A stretch of DNA of 64,000 bases from Cryptomeria japonica (taxonomy: Eukaryota; Streptophyta; Pinopsida; Cupressales; Cupressaceae): NCBI RefSeq assembly GCF_030272615.1, contig NC_081413.1:332110302-332174301 (forward strand), given 5' to 3'. Position numbers and translations under genes: made by a program. Below the pieces are notes generated by a model. The model ran no database searches. It worked only from the letters and a program-made list of their open reading frames with translations, and was not told the DNA's origin. Shown here piece after piece: positions 35,382 through 46,771 of the stretch (positions are counted from its first letter, which is position 1; each line of letters begins with the position of its first letter).

Positions 35382-36876
35382 TGACTAAATCAGTTGAACC
35401 CTTCTAGTGAAGGATAGCCATCTATGAGTCCAATGTTCAACTTTCGTGTGAAATTTATCCAAGATACCCTGCTAGGTCTCCCTAGGAGGGTTGCCAGGAG
35501 AAATAGGGATACCCAAATACATCAGGGGAGAAGCGCCAACTTGGAATCTCAAGATAAGGGCAATCCTTCTTTGAATAGCAACAGGAGTGTTGAAAAAGAG
35601 GATTGAAGATTTATCCTCATTGATCAATTGGCCCGAGGCCGTAAGATAAACATCCAAGACCTTACGCAGATTAGTAGCTTCCCTGACCTGAGCAAGCCCC
35701 ATAAGGGCCGTGTCATCCATAAACTACAAATGAGATTGCGACTGCAAGTCATTACCCCCATTTCCATCCTTGAATAATACCTAGCCCCACATTATGCTTG
35801 ATCAACCTTCCTAGACCCTTAGCCAGAAGAACGAATAAATAGGGGGATAGGGGGTCCCCCTGGCGAAGACCCCTAGAAGCACCAAACAACTCCGTATGGT
35901 CACCATTAATAAGCACAGAGAATGAAGTAGACATGACACAACTCATAACCCACTGGACTCACTCATCAGCAAAATCGAAAGCCCTGAGGATCTTCTGAAG
36001 GAAGGACCACCGCACTCTATCATATGCCTTAGCCATATCCAGCTTGATAAACATAGCTTTTTCCTTGGATGACTCCATAGAATGAATGGTCTTCGTAGCA
36101 ATTATCACACCATCCAAAATTTGTCGCCCTTCCACAAAACCACTCTGCTCCTCAGAGATAACCTTCCCCAAGCACTTCTTCAATCTATCCGCTACCAGCT
36201 TAGATATAATCTTATAAATCACATTACAGAGAGAGATAGGGCGGAATTGGCCTAACTTGTCAGCCCCCTCACATTTGGGGATTAGTGCGATGAACATTGC
36301 ATTCAACACCCTAAGCATTTGCTTATTCCTTTGAGACTCCTAGACTACATCCAATAGATCTAATTTAATAATATCCCAGAACTCTTGGAAGAATTCAACC
36401 GGGAACCCATCCGGTCCAGGAGCTTTTCCTTTCCTCATGTGAAAGACAATCCTTTCCAGCTCTTCCAACAAAATAGGACACAAAGGATTCTCATTCATCT
36501 CCCCTGTGACTAGAGAGGGAATGCAAGCAAGAACCTGATTCTCCGCCACCACTTCTCCCTGGGATTCCTCCCTGAAGAGGGTCTAGAAGAAATGAAGCGA
36601 CTCCCTCAAAATCTCCTGCAAGGATAGGCAATGCTCACCTCTATCGTTAACCAAAATAGGGATGGAGTTTCCATGTCTTCTTGCTTTCACTGAGTTGAAG
36701 AAGAAAGCGGTGTTCTTGTCCCCCTCCTTTAGCCAATCAATACGGGCTCTCTGCTTCGAGTATATTTCTTCCCTAAGCTCCCATTCCTCAACCACCTTGA
36801 CAACCCTGTCCTCCTCCCTAAGCAAGTCCTCAGATAACCCCTGCTCTCTAATTTCAGTAGTGATCCCATTCAGCAC
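35382..36876 (-). pseudogene. L1b ORF2 reverse transcriptase palm
   Basis: Motifs in order: RIDWLKEGDKNTAFFF; MRKGKAPGPDGFPVEFF; FIALIPK; FRPISLCNVIYKIISK; GFVEGRQILDGV; FIKLDMAKAYDRV (first catalytic Asp); GLRQGDPLSPYLF; FMDDTALMG (catalytic Asp pair, about 35705-35720); YLGIPI. Stops lie at 36583, 36340, 35959 and 35752, and a TAG lies one codon before FMDD. The box reads FMDD where plant LINEs usually have FADD. Confidence 0.92.
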
Positions 36877-37022
36877 ACTTTGAGTAGCTTCCTTAGCATG
36901 AAAAATGTTCCTGAATCCTTGTCGGTTCCACCGTTTAAGCTAAAACTTAACAAATTGCAACTGCTTGGCAAAAGAGTACATGGCTGTGCCAAAGGCTGGC
37001 CTCCCTTTCCTCCACCACTCCG

Positions 37023-37802
37023 CTATGAGAACCTGCAGAGTAGGATCCTGAAGCTACATGATTTGGAATTTGAAAGAAGGTGAGGGGCTACCCAAGCCGA
37101 AGAAGACACCAGCTTGATGGGCCAATGGTCTGACCCCCTCCAGTCTAGAATCTCAGAACTTGTGGACCACCCCAATCCAAAAATTAGAGACCAGAAAATG
37201 ATCCAACCTCTCAGCAATCCAGTACTCTCCCAACCTCCTATTATTCCAAGTGAATAGCCCATTGCCAGGCTTAATGTCAACAAGGTGCAACAAGGATATA
37301 CTATCCTGAAAAAGGTAGGAAGAGGGTTCCAACCTCATAATCCCCCCTTCTTCTCACTCAGCTCAAGGATTGCATTAAAATCTCCTGCCATAATCCAAGG
37401 GTGAAAGGGGGCCAATCTTCGCACACTTGAAATATGGGACCATAAGTTTTGCTTGCCCTGAAAATCAGTAGGGGCATATATGTTAGAAAACAAGATTAGT
37501 TCTCTAGTCTCGAGACTAGACATAACCTCAGATACCGAAGATCTGGAGGCAACCCACCAGACAGGGCGAAATATTAAAGGGTTCCAAAGGCAGGCCACTC
37601 CTCTAGAAGAACTAGCTGCCCCAACACACTGACACTCACCTCTCCCCCACAGCTTGGGCACCAGACCCATCATACTTTCTACTGAAAGTTTAGTTTCTTG
37701 CAAAAATAGGACATCAAGTGAATGATTCCTAATCAACTCCCGAATAGCTTTTTGTCTAGGGCCACTGTTCAAGCCCCTCACATTCCAAGACAACACAATC
37801 AT
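37023..37802 (-). pseudogene. L1b ORF2 endonuclease (APE type)
   Basis: ATG at 37802 (MIVLSWNVRGLNSGPRQ). Asn of WNVRGLN, Glu of FLQETKLS, IYAPTD, the GDFNAIL block near 37350 and GSDHWPI near 37110 form the normal series of active-site blocks. A stop at 37335 with frame change leads to WNNRRLGEYWIAERLDHFLV. The start ATG overlaps the ORF1 stop as ATGA (37802-37799), suggesting termination-reinitiation. Confidence 0.9.
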
Positions 37803-39603
37803 TTAGGAGGATTGGAAAAGTGAGTATCCAAAGTCTTCACTGACCCTGACTCAACCAAGTTCTCCCCCATCAATTTGATCTTCTCCAGTTCTTTCTTTCT
37901 GCCCACCTTTGAACTCTTCTCTGAAGCACTTTTCTTTATATCTTTCTGATGCAAACCCAGGTGAATGGAAGGCTTATTACTTCTAACCCCAGCCGGTTCC
38001 ATTTTTAGAGCTATCGGAGACCCCTCCCCCTCAACCGAGTTCACCTCAAAGCTTGGAGTGATTTCCAATTGGGCCCCTACTGGCTAATCCATCTCCATCT
38101 GTTGACTTCCAACCACAAGCAAGGCTTGGGTAGAATTCTCAATTACCCTTTCTGGGACCCCCCTGAAGCATCTTGATCCAAAGGGGTAAACCCCGGATTT
38201 ACTTCTTGATGGCTAAGGTCATCCAGGACTTCAAATTTGTTGAAGAAATCCCCCTCCTGCCGCTCCTGTAAGAGCCTCTTTTGTCCTTGGTTCCTATTCT
38301 TTGTCTTAACTAAGACAAACCCATCAACACCCTCACCCTCGACCGACATGGCAACTTTCCCCTTCTCAGTCCTATCTAGGCTCTAGTCTGACTACTAAGG
38401 TTGGCATACTGCCGGCTTATATCTAGAGCACTTACACTATAAATGACCATACTCATGACATAGACGACATTGGAAAGGTAGAGTCTCATAATCTAACTGT
38501 TGAACCCAAGAATAAGAGCCTGCGCACATATCTATAACATCTGGCAAAGGTTTACTAAGATCAATTTCAATACAGATACGCACAAAGGTCATTACCTTTC
38601 TCCCCAGAGTTTGTGTTGATGAACCCATGGGCCTCCCAAGCAGAGCGACAAGCATCCGGAGCACATCCTCTCGACAACATTCCACAGGAAAACGTGGTAA
38701 TCGAACCCACACTGGAACCCTATTTGGGAGCTCCTCAGAGGGATTAAACCCCGCATGCCAAGGTTTGATGAACAATCCCACCTGGTTGTAAAAATAGGGC
38801 CCCCCTTCAAAGACCCTATTGCGATCCTCCATGCAATTGAAAGTAACCATGAAGTAGTTATTGGCCAACAACATGATCTCCATTTCCCCTTTTGGTGCCC
38901 AAGTCCTTTGTGCCCAGTTCTCCAAAAACTGCAAGGAAACCCTCATTCCCAAAAACTTGCAGTATAGTGAGTGTTTTGAAAAATAATCAATGTCTTCCAC
39001 TATCATCTCAGGAGGAATAACCAACTTTGGCCGCTCGCTACATCTCTCCAGACAACCATTAATCTTCGTCATGCGAGAATTGACACCACTCCCAAACCCT
39101 GAATCTGATGCATACAGATTATTGTTAAAGGTCTTCATACTCTGAGGTGGGGCTTTTGAACCCATCGCAGAACAAAAATCCAAGGCTGGAGCAACCTGTG
39201 AGGCCTCCCCACCAAAACTCGACATCAGAGCAAATAATAAAATGAGGATGCCTAAAAAAAACCACCCCCCAAAAGGCTGATCAAAACGGCTCAGAGCCCG
39301 AGACACCACCTTGCCTGAGCACCACCAAAGGACAAAGCCGGTCGGCTCCCCAAGCTCATGGGAGACCCTCGAGCCACCCCCAGCCAGAGCCCCACTCGCA
39401 AGCCACCAAAACCCCACTCCCACACCACTGAAATGCCACCCCCGCACCACCAAAGCTCCACCCCCGCGCAGCCTCAGCCCCCCCAGCAACCCCCACAACA
39501 CCCCCACACCCCCTATCACTCGCAGCCCAACACCTTCTACCCTACCAGACCCTCGACACCTTGCAGCACCCTCCCCTACCGCACCAGCAACAACACCTCC
39601 CAT
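37799..39603 (-). pseudogene. L1b ORF1 (Gag-like RNA-binding protein, DUF4283 and zinc knuckle)
   Basis: ATG at 39603. The first ~130 residues are Gly/Val/Trp-rich low complexity. From about 39100 comes the DUF4283-like domain: MRVSLQFLENWAQRTWAP, MLLANNYFMVTFNCMEDRNR, GPYFYNQVGLFIKPWHAGF, VPVWVRLPRFPVECC, then FVRICIEIDLSKPLP. A zinc knuckle CRLCHEYGHL follows and is broken by TAG at 38437-38439. C-terminal pieces continue (38349-38143, then frameshifted 38068-37799). ORF1 is the RNA-binding partner of ORF2 in plant L1 elements. Confidence 0.88.
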
Positions 39604-39678
39604 GAGCTAGGGCCGTGAAACCCTAGCTCGACCGCACGCAGACGTAGACGCACGACATCCAAAAAAAACCCCTGTTCC
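39604..39678 (-). promoter_or_regulatory. L1b 5' UTR
   Basis: Short 75-bp leader reading CTAGGGTTTCACGGCCCTAG close to the ATG, with a G/T-rich 5' end. The internal promoter usual for LINEs would lie here; no specific box was assigned. Confidence 0.6.
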
Positions 39679-39693
39679 AATTCATATTTAATT
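39679..39693. repeat. 15-bp target duplication of L1b, right copy
   Basis: AATTCATATTTAATT, adjoining the 5' end of the LINE. Confidence 0.9.
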
Positions 39694-40631
39694 AAATACC
39701 CTCTCCAATTTAAATAAATCAAATTTATTTAAATATCTATCCAAATGCAAGTTGTCACCCACCTTTTTGAAATAAATCACTTTATTTCAAATAAAATCCA
39801 AAAATATCCCCCCCACTTGCATCCTCCTAACAAATATATTTGCATGACTAATTATCTTCTAGATTCTTCTAAACCATCCTAATTAGCCTAATCCCACCCT
39901 TAAGCATTTGCACATTCTTTAAGAGAAGGTCACTTCTCAAAAACCCTCAAAGTCTTCATAAACCATTAAAGGCTTTATGTCTTCAACAAGCTAACCTCTA
40001 AAGTCTTCAATAACCATTAACGGTTAACTCAACCTCAACCCCTGGTTAGAGACTTTCTCTCTAACTTAACCCTTATCTAACCCATGGGTATCTTCAAGAA
40101 CTCATTGCTTTGACCCTAGTTATCCTATTAACCCTTGCACAAAAGTTTACCCTTTGGGTAAAAGCTTTATCCACTAACCTAACCCTAACCTTACCCCCTA
40201 GGGTAACCACCATGTATTCTCAAGCATTTAATGCCTCTTCTCTCTCCTCTGAAGCCTCCTCATGGTGACACTTGTCAACATGGGATTGGGTTGAAAGTAT
40301 CACATGGATTGAAGATCATCCAATCCTAACCCTTGTTAAGATTACTCAATCTTAACCATCCAATTGCCCATTTCTTCTATCAATAGGCCTCATTTCCTTT
40401 ATTTTCAAGATATCCAAGTTTTCATGCATCTACATTATAGTCTAATTTTATCAAGTATTTTCCTCTCTTTTATAATTAGCATTTTAATCATTTAGGATCA
40501 TATTAATATAACATTTTCATCATGAATCATGTTAGCGTAGCTTGTTAGTTTCTTTATCATATCATTATCTTCATCATACCATAACTAACCATATCTAAGT
40601 AAGCTTATCATATCATATATCTTAGATGCAT

Positions 40632-40758
40632 CTTGAATATAGATTATCATACATTATCACTCGTTCTTGGAGTTGTCATTCTAAAATTCAGTTGCTCAAT
40701 GATCTGAGAGCAACCATTGATTTGAGGAATCCTGTGAGATAGAGAACAATGAGACACA
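40632..40758. repeat. 127-bp direct repeat, copy 1 (left of inverted-repeat insertion)
   Basis: CTTGAATATAGATTATC ... GAGACACA. Nearly identical to 41813-41939, also 127 bp, with a handful of differences. Confidence 0.88.
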
Positions 40759-41267
40759 ATGTTGGTTCCCAGTTTTTGGTACATCCCGATTTTTGTTGAA
40801 ATCAAACATTTTTAAAAAAATATAATGATTTAAGATTGAAGAGGTCCCATTTGAAGTAATTAATTGAAGAGAGTTAGATCAAAGGATCTTAGATCAAAAT
40901 TTCTTGGATATAACCTCTCTACTTCTAAATCATACTTGCAATGGAGTCTCCTTTGCATCTATCAAATGTTGATAAAAAACCAATTTTACATTAGCTTTTG
41001 GGGGGTCAAATGAATTCATTTAGAATTTTATTTTATTTTAAGTATTTGGTCCTTATTATAATCTTTCCAAATAGTATAATTTTTAATATATTTAATTTCA
41101 TTAATATATTTTTATTTTATTTTCTATGAATGTAGGTTTTTTACCGAACATGAACTTCTTTGCTCAATACATTGGGAAAAATAGTAAACTAATTTAAACA
41201 AATTCTGAAAAATATCTATGCACTAGGTATTGATGTCTTCTTTCTAACAAAAAAAATAAATTGAATT

Positions 41268-41364
<97 letters not shown>

Positions 41365-41812
41365 CAAGTTATGTGTTCAAACACACACCTATATCTAAAA
41401 TATAATTAGTCGGACTTCAAAACTTAATAAAATAAATTTTTTTCAACATATCACTATCAAACCAACTACATGCTCTCGGTATTGATGTTACAAACCAAAA
41501 TTCAAAAGAATTAAGTTTTTATCATTTATAGAAAAAAAAGTTATGTGTTTCCAGATGCACATCACTCTTAAAACATGATGTTTGCTATAAAAAACTACTA
41601 TTTGAGGGAGATGGAAAAATCAATAAAATTTTATTAAAAATAAATTGAAAAAAATATATTTATAATCTAGAAACAAGATGTTACAAATCACTAGTTTACA
41701 TCATTTTCAAATTTTTAACGATTTAAAAGTTATAGGTGTCAGAAAGTGAAGGTTTTTTTCAAAATGTTCATCTAAGTGTCAAAGTTGGTCAAAAAGTGGG
41801 AACCGGTATTGC
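40759..41812. mobile_element. 1.05-kb non-coding insertion with imperfect terminal inverted repeats
   Basis: The left end has GGTTCCCAGTTTTTGG (40763-40778). The right end has CAAAAAGTGGGAACC (41790-41804), its near-perfect inverse, with CAAT preceding both in the inverted reading. AT-rich, no ORF, contains a 90-bp AT dinucleotide run. Looks like a MITE or non-autonomous DNA transposon, but flanked by 127-bp direct repeats rather than a short duplication, so class is uncertain. Confidence 0.55.
41271..41360. repeat. (AT)45 microsatellite
   Basis: Uninterrupted AT dinucleotides for 90 bp inside the inverted-repeat insertion. Confidence 0.97.
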
Positions 41813-41939
41813 CTTGCATATAGATTATCATACATTATCACTCATTCTTGGAGTTGTCATTCTAAAAGACAGTTGCTCAATGATCTGAGAGCAACCATTG
41901 ATTTGAGGAATCCTATGAGATAGAGAACAATGAGACACA
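41813..41939. repeat. 127-bp direct repeat, copy 2
   Basis: CTTGCATATAGATTATC ... GAGACACA. After this copy the E LTR continues to its end at 42063. Confidence 0.88.
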
Positions 41940-42063
41940 TCTTGGGGGATTAACTTGTTTAAATTAGTTTAAGCTTAGTTAGTCTTTATATTCAAAAGTT
42001 TCATTGGTATCTTAGTTTCTAGTTTCAATTTTGATATACTGATTACACTAATTCTTGCATACA

Positions 42064-42090
42064 TTTTTGGTGCCCACCGTGGCGCACGTC
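42064..42090 (+). other. Element E primer-binding region
   Basis: TTTTTGGTGCCCACCGTGGC directly after the LTR end. TGGTGCCCACCGTGG resembles the TGGCGCC-type site that follows LTRs of Athila/Tat elements, with one change in the core. The tRNA was not determined. Confidence 0.6.
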
Positions 42091-42149
42091 CCTATTTTTA
42101 AAATCATTTTTGCATGCAGGTTGAAGACAAAGTCACGCTAGAAACACAA

Positions 42150-42373
42150 AATAGCGCATCTGCAAGATCCTTTAGCGCATTCACAACATCGTTTAGTGCA
42201 TCAGACTCACTTTTTGGTGCATACAAAGGACACTTTAGCACATCACAGTCCTATCTTAGCGCTTGGTCTGTTATGTTCTTTTAGCGCATTAAAGTGCTAG
42301 TTTAGCGCATAGGGTCTTCATAATAGTGCATTCACAACATCTTTTAGCGCATATGATTCACTTTTTAGCGCAT
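42150..42373 (+). repeat. Array of TTTAGCGCAT motifs in the E leader (first block)
   Basis: About eleven exact or near copies of TTTAGCGCAT (for example 42171-42180, 42281-42289, 42301-42310, 42343-42352, 42364-42373; variants TAGTGCAT, TAGCACAT) in 225 bp, spaced roughly 15-30 bp. More degenerate copies continue past element C at 52030-52340. Confidence 0.85.
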
Positions 42374-42539
42374 AACAGGAAAATAAATTTGATTTGTAAA
42401 ACAAAAAGGAAAAATTAGGCTTTGTGAAGCCCACCATTAAGATTGATTTTGCTAACTGATTGCTTGCAGGTTCTAAAATTTGTTTGTAGGGTCAAAAGGA
42501 GTTAGATTAGTTTTCTTTACTTTACTTTCTTTTCAAATT

Positions 42540-42770
42540 TGGTAAAAAGAACTCATTTTCCCTTTCTTGCAAAGGCTTAAAAAGAACTTCACATTCATTT
42601 TGGTACATAAAAATAATCACACTCTCTTTTGGTGCCTAAAAAGAACTTCATTTTTCTTTCTTGCAAGGGTAAAAAGAACAACAAATCAAACTTCTATTTT
42701 GCAAAAATAGTTCACTTCTTTTGGGCTATTAAAAAGAACAAATTTTTTTGCAAAGGGGTAAAAAGAACAA
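42540..42770 (+). repeat. Array of TAAAAAGAAC motifs in the E leader
   Basis: Six copies of TAAAAAGAAC (42543, 42578, 42637, 42670, 42730, 42759), several preceded by TTTTGCAAAGG or TTGCAAGGG. Irregular spacing of about 30-60 bp. Confidence 0.8.
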
Positions 42771-43189
42771 GCCACTTTATTTTGCAAGGATAAAACAAAC
42801 AAAGCCACATTGACATTTTGTTAAACTCGATTTCATTTTGTTGACAAGGATTTATTTTCAAAATTCAAGATTTGTTATCTTTTCACAAATTTCTATCTTG
42901 GATAAAATCAACACCATGTCTTTTGGAACAAAATTTCCAAAGTAGCATTTAGACAACATTGCGATATTTGGTTAAAAAGAAAGAGTCTTTTGTGAATCAA
43001 AGGTGATAGGTATATACCCTCCCCTTAATTGGGTGATAAAAAAGCCAAACTCATCATTTTACTTGCTTTCTTTCAATTTTCACAAAGTAAGGTAAATCAT
43101 TGAGCAGGCCTTCCCTCCCGAGAAGCCCATAAGGCCGGTGAGAGGGGAATGACCTAAGTGGGGAATGACAAATGCCAATTATTCCAACC
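42771..43189 (+). other. E leader before element C
   Basis: Non-coding AT-rich leader; no ORF or signal recognised. CAACC at 43185-43189 is the probable left target site of C. Confidence 0.5.
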
Positions 43190-44449
43190 TATTAGGATAA
43201 CCGGTGAACAACTGAGAGGGGGGGGGGTGAATCAGATGTTAACAAATTATATCATTTAATTCACTTAATAACCTTTAACCAGATTAAGTACCGATAGGGC
43301 AGAAACAAATACTAGTAAACAATACAACTTAACAATTACACAGATAATCAATGCAAAGAAACCATACCACATAACACCATGATTTGTATGTGGAAAACCC
43401 AGAAAGGGAAAAACTACGGTGGGAAGCCTACCCACAGTTAGATGATACTTTTGCACAAAGTATGTGTTACAATGAGGGGCCTGCACATGCAGGAAGGCAT
43501 ACTGTCTAGAGCGTACTGCTCATTACAAAAGAGTCTCATTGACTATAGAGAGGCTACAAACATCTCAAGATAAATGGACAACAATCCAATAGAGTGAACT
43601 ACTAGAGATAACATCTACCATGCCTGATTACAATCCCAGTTAAGCTCAATACCAGAGGCCTTTGACCTCTTCCTTAATCCCAATTCGATCACCTATGATC
43701 GAACAAATCTCTTTCACATATGATATTGTATTCCAAGACCAGGATACTTATTCAATTCCCATACCACGATCTACAATGAGATCTTACATCATTTTATACC
43801 AACCTTAAGGCCTAAACCAATTAGGTCAGCCATTTAAAAGATATTACAATAAGATCATTACATAAATCCATATTACAATGATATGCCATGTCGGCTTAAG
43901 ACCAAAACAACAATAACCAATCCATAAAACATCCCAAAACATCCTGGTAACGTGTAGAGTGCAAGTTAACATGATACTGGTCCATAACGTAGATAGGTAC
44001 CAAACCTATTCTGGGTCCACCATGCCAAAACAATGTCTTCAAGCAGTTGAAGAACGATCAAAGAACATCTTCAACATCCTGAAATCCATCTAGAAGCTGC
44101 ACCAACACCAATTATGCATCCTGTCAAGATTCCTCAGTGAGAGCTTTGCCGGTTAAACCTTAAACCAATGCCGGTAAGGGTTTACAAGAGTGTATGATAG
44201 CATCCGATTAGCAAGTCAATACCAATTGACCAAAACATGCTCAAGGAACATGTGACACATGAAATCAAACATACCTCACTAATCCAAACATGTCAGAAGT
44301 GTCCAACAAATAGTCTCTTCTACCGGTAACACTAGATCTTCTACTGATAACCAAAACCCGTCTATCGGTAACCAACCATAACAGCTAATGTTGACATCAA
44401 TGACAAAACATCAATGTGACACATAATCAATTTATCCATAATGCCAACA
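43190..44449 (-). repeat. Element C 3' LTR
   Basis: On the minus strand it begins TGTTGGCATTATGG and ends TTATCCTAATA (terminal CA changed to TA). Contains a run of ten G (plus strand, 43210-43219) and the conserved block complementary to ACTACGGTGGGAAGCC. Confidence 0.88.
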
Positions 44450-44783
44450 ATCTCCCCCTTTGGCATTGATGACAACACTAGATGTGAAAACATCGAAGTA
44501 CTAAGAAATGCCAAACAACTCTCCCCCTGTGGAAGACAACCAACAATCTCCTGAATATCAATAACTCTCCCCCTAATGTATACAACTCCTTTTCTTATAT
44601 TTCACATCAATATCTCTCCCCTTTGACATCAATGCCAAAATTCTGACAAAAATATCAAAGAAAGAATATAAACCTCTGTATCTCAAAGCTGACTACTCCC
44701 CCTGAGTAGTAGCACCACTCGTTAGTACCAGAATGAATAATATCTTTGATAATGCATGCCGAACTAATGACAAACTGCATCAA
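44450..44783 (-). other. Element C 3' UTR and polypurine tract
   Basis: Between the pol stop and the LTR; CT-rich on the plus strand with repeated CTCCCCCT, which reads as purine tracts on the coding strand. Confidence 0.7.
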
Positions 44784-45838
44784 TCAAGTCTCTGCTAGAG
44801 GGGCAGAAACCCCTAACTTGTCTCTTAAATAATCAAATGATTCCTTAGACAACGGTTTAGTGAATATATCTGTAATATGTTCTTTAGTGTTTACATAAAC
44901 CAATTCGACTTCCTTTGCTTCTACCTTGACCTTCAAAAAGTTATAATTTATTGATATATGCTTAATCTTAGAGTGAAATACCAAATTCTTAGACATGTCA
45001 ATAGTTGCAGAGTTATCATAGTAGATAACTATCGGTTCACTACAATTTACCCTGATATCTTTCAACATTTGCTTCATCCACAAGACTTGAGTGTAATTAG
45101 TTGCTGTTGCAACATACTCAACTTCTGCAGTAGATAAACAAATGCATGACTGTTTTTTTTTCTGATCCATGAAACCAGTTTCTTTCCAAGAAAGAAAGCT
45201 CTACCAGAAGTTGTCTTCCTATCATTAGTATCTCCTGCCCAATCTAAGTCAGTATATGCACATAAAGTGAAATCATCATTTTTAGAATACCATAAACCAT
45301 ATTCTGTTGTTCCTTGCAAATACCAGAATATCCTTTTTGCTGCACATTCATGATTTTCTTTAGGATTACTTTGATATCTTGAAACCACAATTACTGCATT
45401 CATAATATCTGGTCTAGTCTGAGTTAGATATAGCAGACCACCAATCATAGACTTATACCTTTTTGGATTTACCGGTGTAGAAGTATCCTTGAGAGATAAC
45501 TTCTCACTTGTCACAATAGGAGTACTTACCGGTTTGGAATTATCCATACCAAACTTCTTCAACAATTCCCTCATATACTTAGTTTGACAGATAAAAATGC
45601 CTTTGTCAGTTTGAGTAATCTGCAAACCTAAGAAAAATCTCATTTCACCAATCATGGACATTTCAAATTCATTCTTCATATTGCTAGCAAATTCCATGCA
45701 CAATTTATCTTCTCCTCCAAAAATGATATCATCAACAAATACTTCAATAATCATAATATCATTATCAGTGATCTTATAATATAAATTACTATAAGCACTG
45801 CCTTTAGTAAAACCAAGCTTCAAAAGATATTTATCCAA
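44784..45838 (-). pseudogene. Element C reverse transcriptase C-terminal half and RNase H
   Basis: VFVDDIIFGGEDK carries the catalytic Asp pair. FFLGLQITQ, YMRELLKKFGM, YKSMIGGLLYLTQTRPDIM and the RNase H blocks AYTDLDWAGDTNDRKTTSG, CLSTAEVEYVA, YYDNSATIDMSKN and HITDIFTKPL follow in normal copia order. A frameshift occurs in an A9 run (plus-strand T run at 45152-45161). The frame ends at 44784. All main catalytic residues are present. Confidence 0.93.
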
Positions 45839-46771
45839 CCTTGCATACTAAGATCTAGGAGCTTGTTTCAATCCATATAAAGCTTTCTTCAATCTGCAAA
45901 CCATATCTTTATCATCTGTCAGTGAAAATCCATCAGTTTTCTCAATGTATACTTCATCCTCAAGTTCACCATTCAAAAATGCACATTTAACATCCATGTG
46001 ATAAAACTTATAGTTCTTATAAGCTGCATAGGCAAGAAATAGTCTAATAGCTTCAATTCTAGCTACAGGTGTAAATGTCTCACCATAATTAATTCCTTCC
46101 ATTTGAGAATATCCTTTACAAAGCAATCTAGCCTTGTTTCTTACAACTTGACCATCCTCATTCAGTTTATTCCTAAAAACCCATTTAGTTCCAATAACAT
46201 TCTTATTTTTAGGCCGGGGAACTAAAGTCCAAGTTTCATTATTCTCTATCTGATCTAATTCATCTTCCATAGCCTTTAACCAATGTTTATCCTTACAAGC
46301 TTCAATAATAGTTGCCGGTTCAGCTTGAGAAATAAGACATACCTCTTCATTTGCCTGTTTTCTTCTTGTCATAACTCCCTTGTTCCTATCTCCAATAATT
46401 TGATCTTCAGAATGATTTAATCTTACACACCTATATGTCTTCTGAACTTCAGGTTCAGTGCTCTGATCATCAGTCACAATTGAATTTTTTGATTGTGTCG
46501 GTGTAATTGTCTTAGTTTCCTGTACCGGTCGAGGCATTACCGGTTCAGTTATGATCATTTCCATTGTCGGTTCTCTGTCCGATGATATGAATTGATTTCT
46601 GTATTTCTCATCCACTTTCACATTATCACTCTCCACAATTTTTTGCAATCTTTTGTTATAACATCTATATGGTTTGCTTTGAATTGAATAACCAAAAAAT
46701 ATCTCTTCATCATATCTAGGATCAAACTTTCCAATTGAATCATCTCTTTTGGTTATAGCATTTACTTCCAA
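45839..46771 (-). pseudogene. Element C integrase C-terminus, linker and reverse transcriptase N-terminal half
   Basis: [14 protein letters not shown] is the integrase C-terminal block. A variable linker with a Thr/Pro-rich part follows. Then [79 protein letters not shown] (first catalytic Asp) and YGLKQAPRS, ended by TAG at 45848-45850 before the next piece in the same frame. Confidence 0.93.

Larger units (their letters stand above)
33397..39678 (-). mobile_element. L1b: near full-length plant L1-type LINE
   Basis: 6.3 kb on the minus strand bracketed by 15-bp target duplications. 5' end GGAACAGGGG..., ORF1 from 39603, ORF2 from 37802, 3' end with AATAAA (reverse of 33403-33408 and a second further upstream) and a short A tail. 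Domain order is endonuclease, reverse transcriptase, zinc-finger, RNase H. It inserted in the AT-rich LTR of E. Several stops and frameshifts make it inactive. Confidence 0.92.
33170..42063 (+). repeat. Element E 5' LTR, split by L1b and by an inverted-repeat insertion
   Basis: Starts TGACCACATCATTAAATAAAC and ends ATTCTTGCATACA. Own sequence: 33170-33396, 39694-40758 and 41940-42063 (the 127-bp repeat counted once). It is rich in TTAAAT/AATTAAAT runs. The left and right parts read through the LINE insertion smoothly (AATTCATATTTAATT on both sides). Confidence 0.65.

Noticed and set aside
39311-39618. Proline-rich ORFs on the plus strand
   Set aside because: Antisense of the low-complexity start of L1b ORF1; no independent support.
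42150-42373. Possible CRISPR-like array from regularly spaced TTTAGCGCAT
   Set aside because: Repeat unit only ~10 bp, irregular spacing, eukaryotic retroelement leader.
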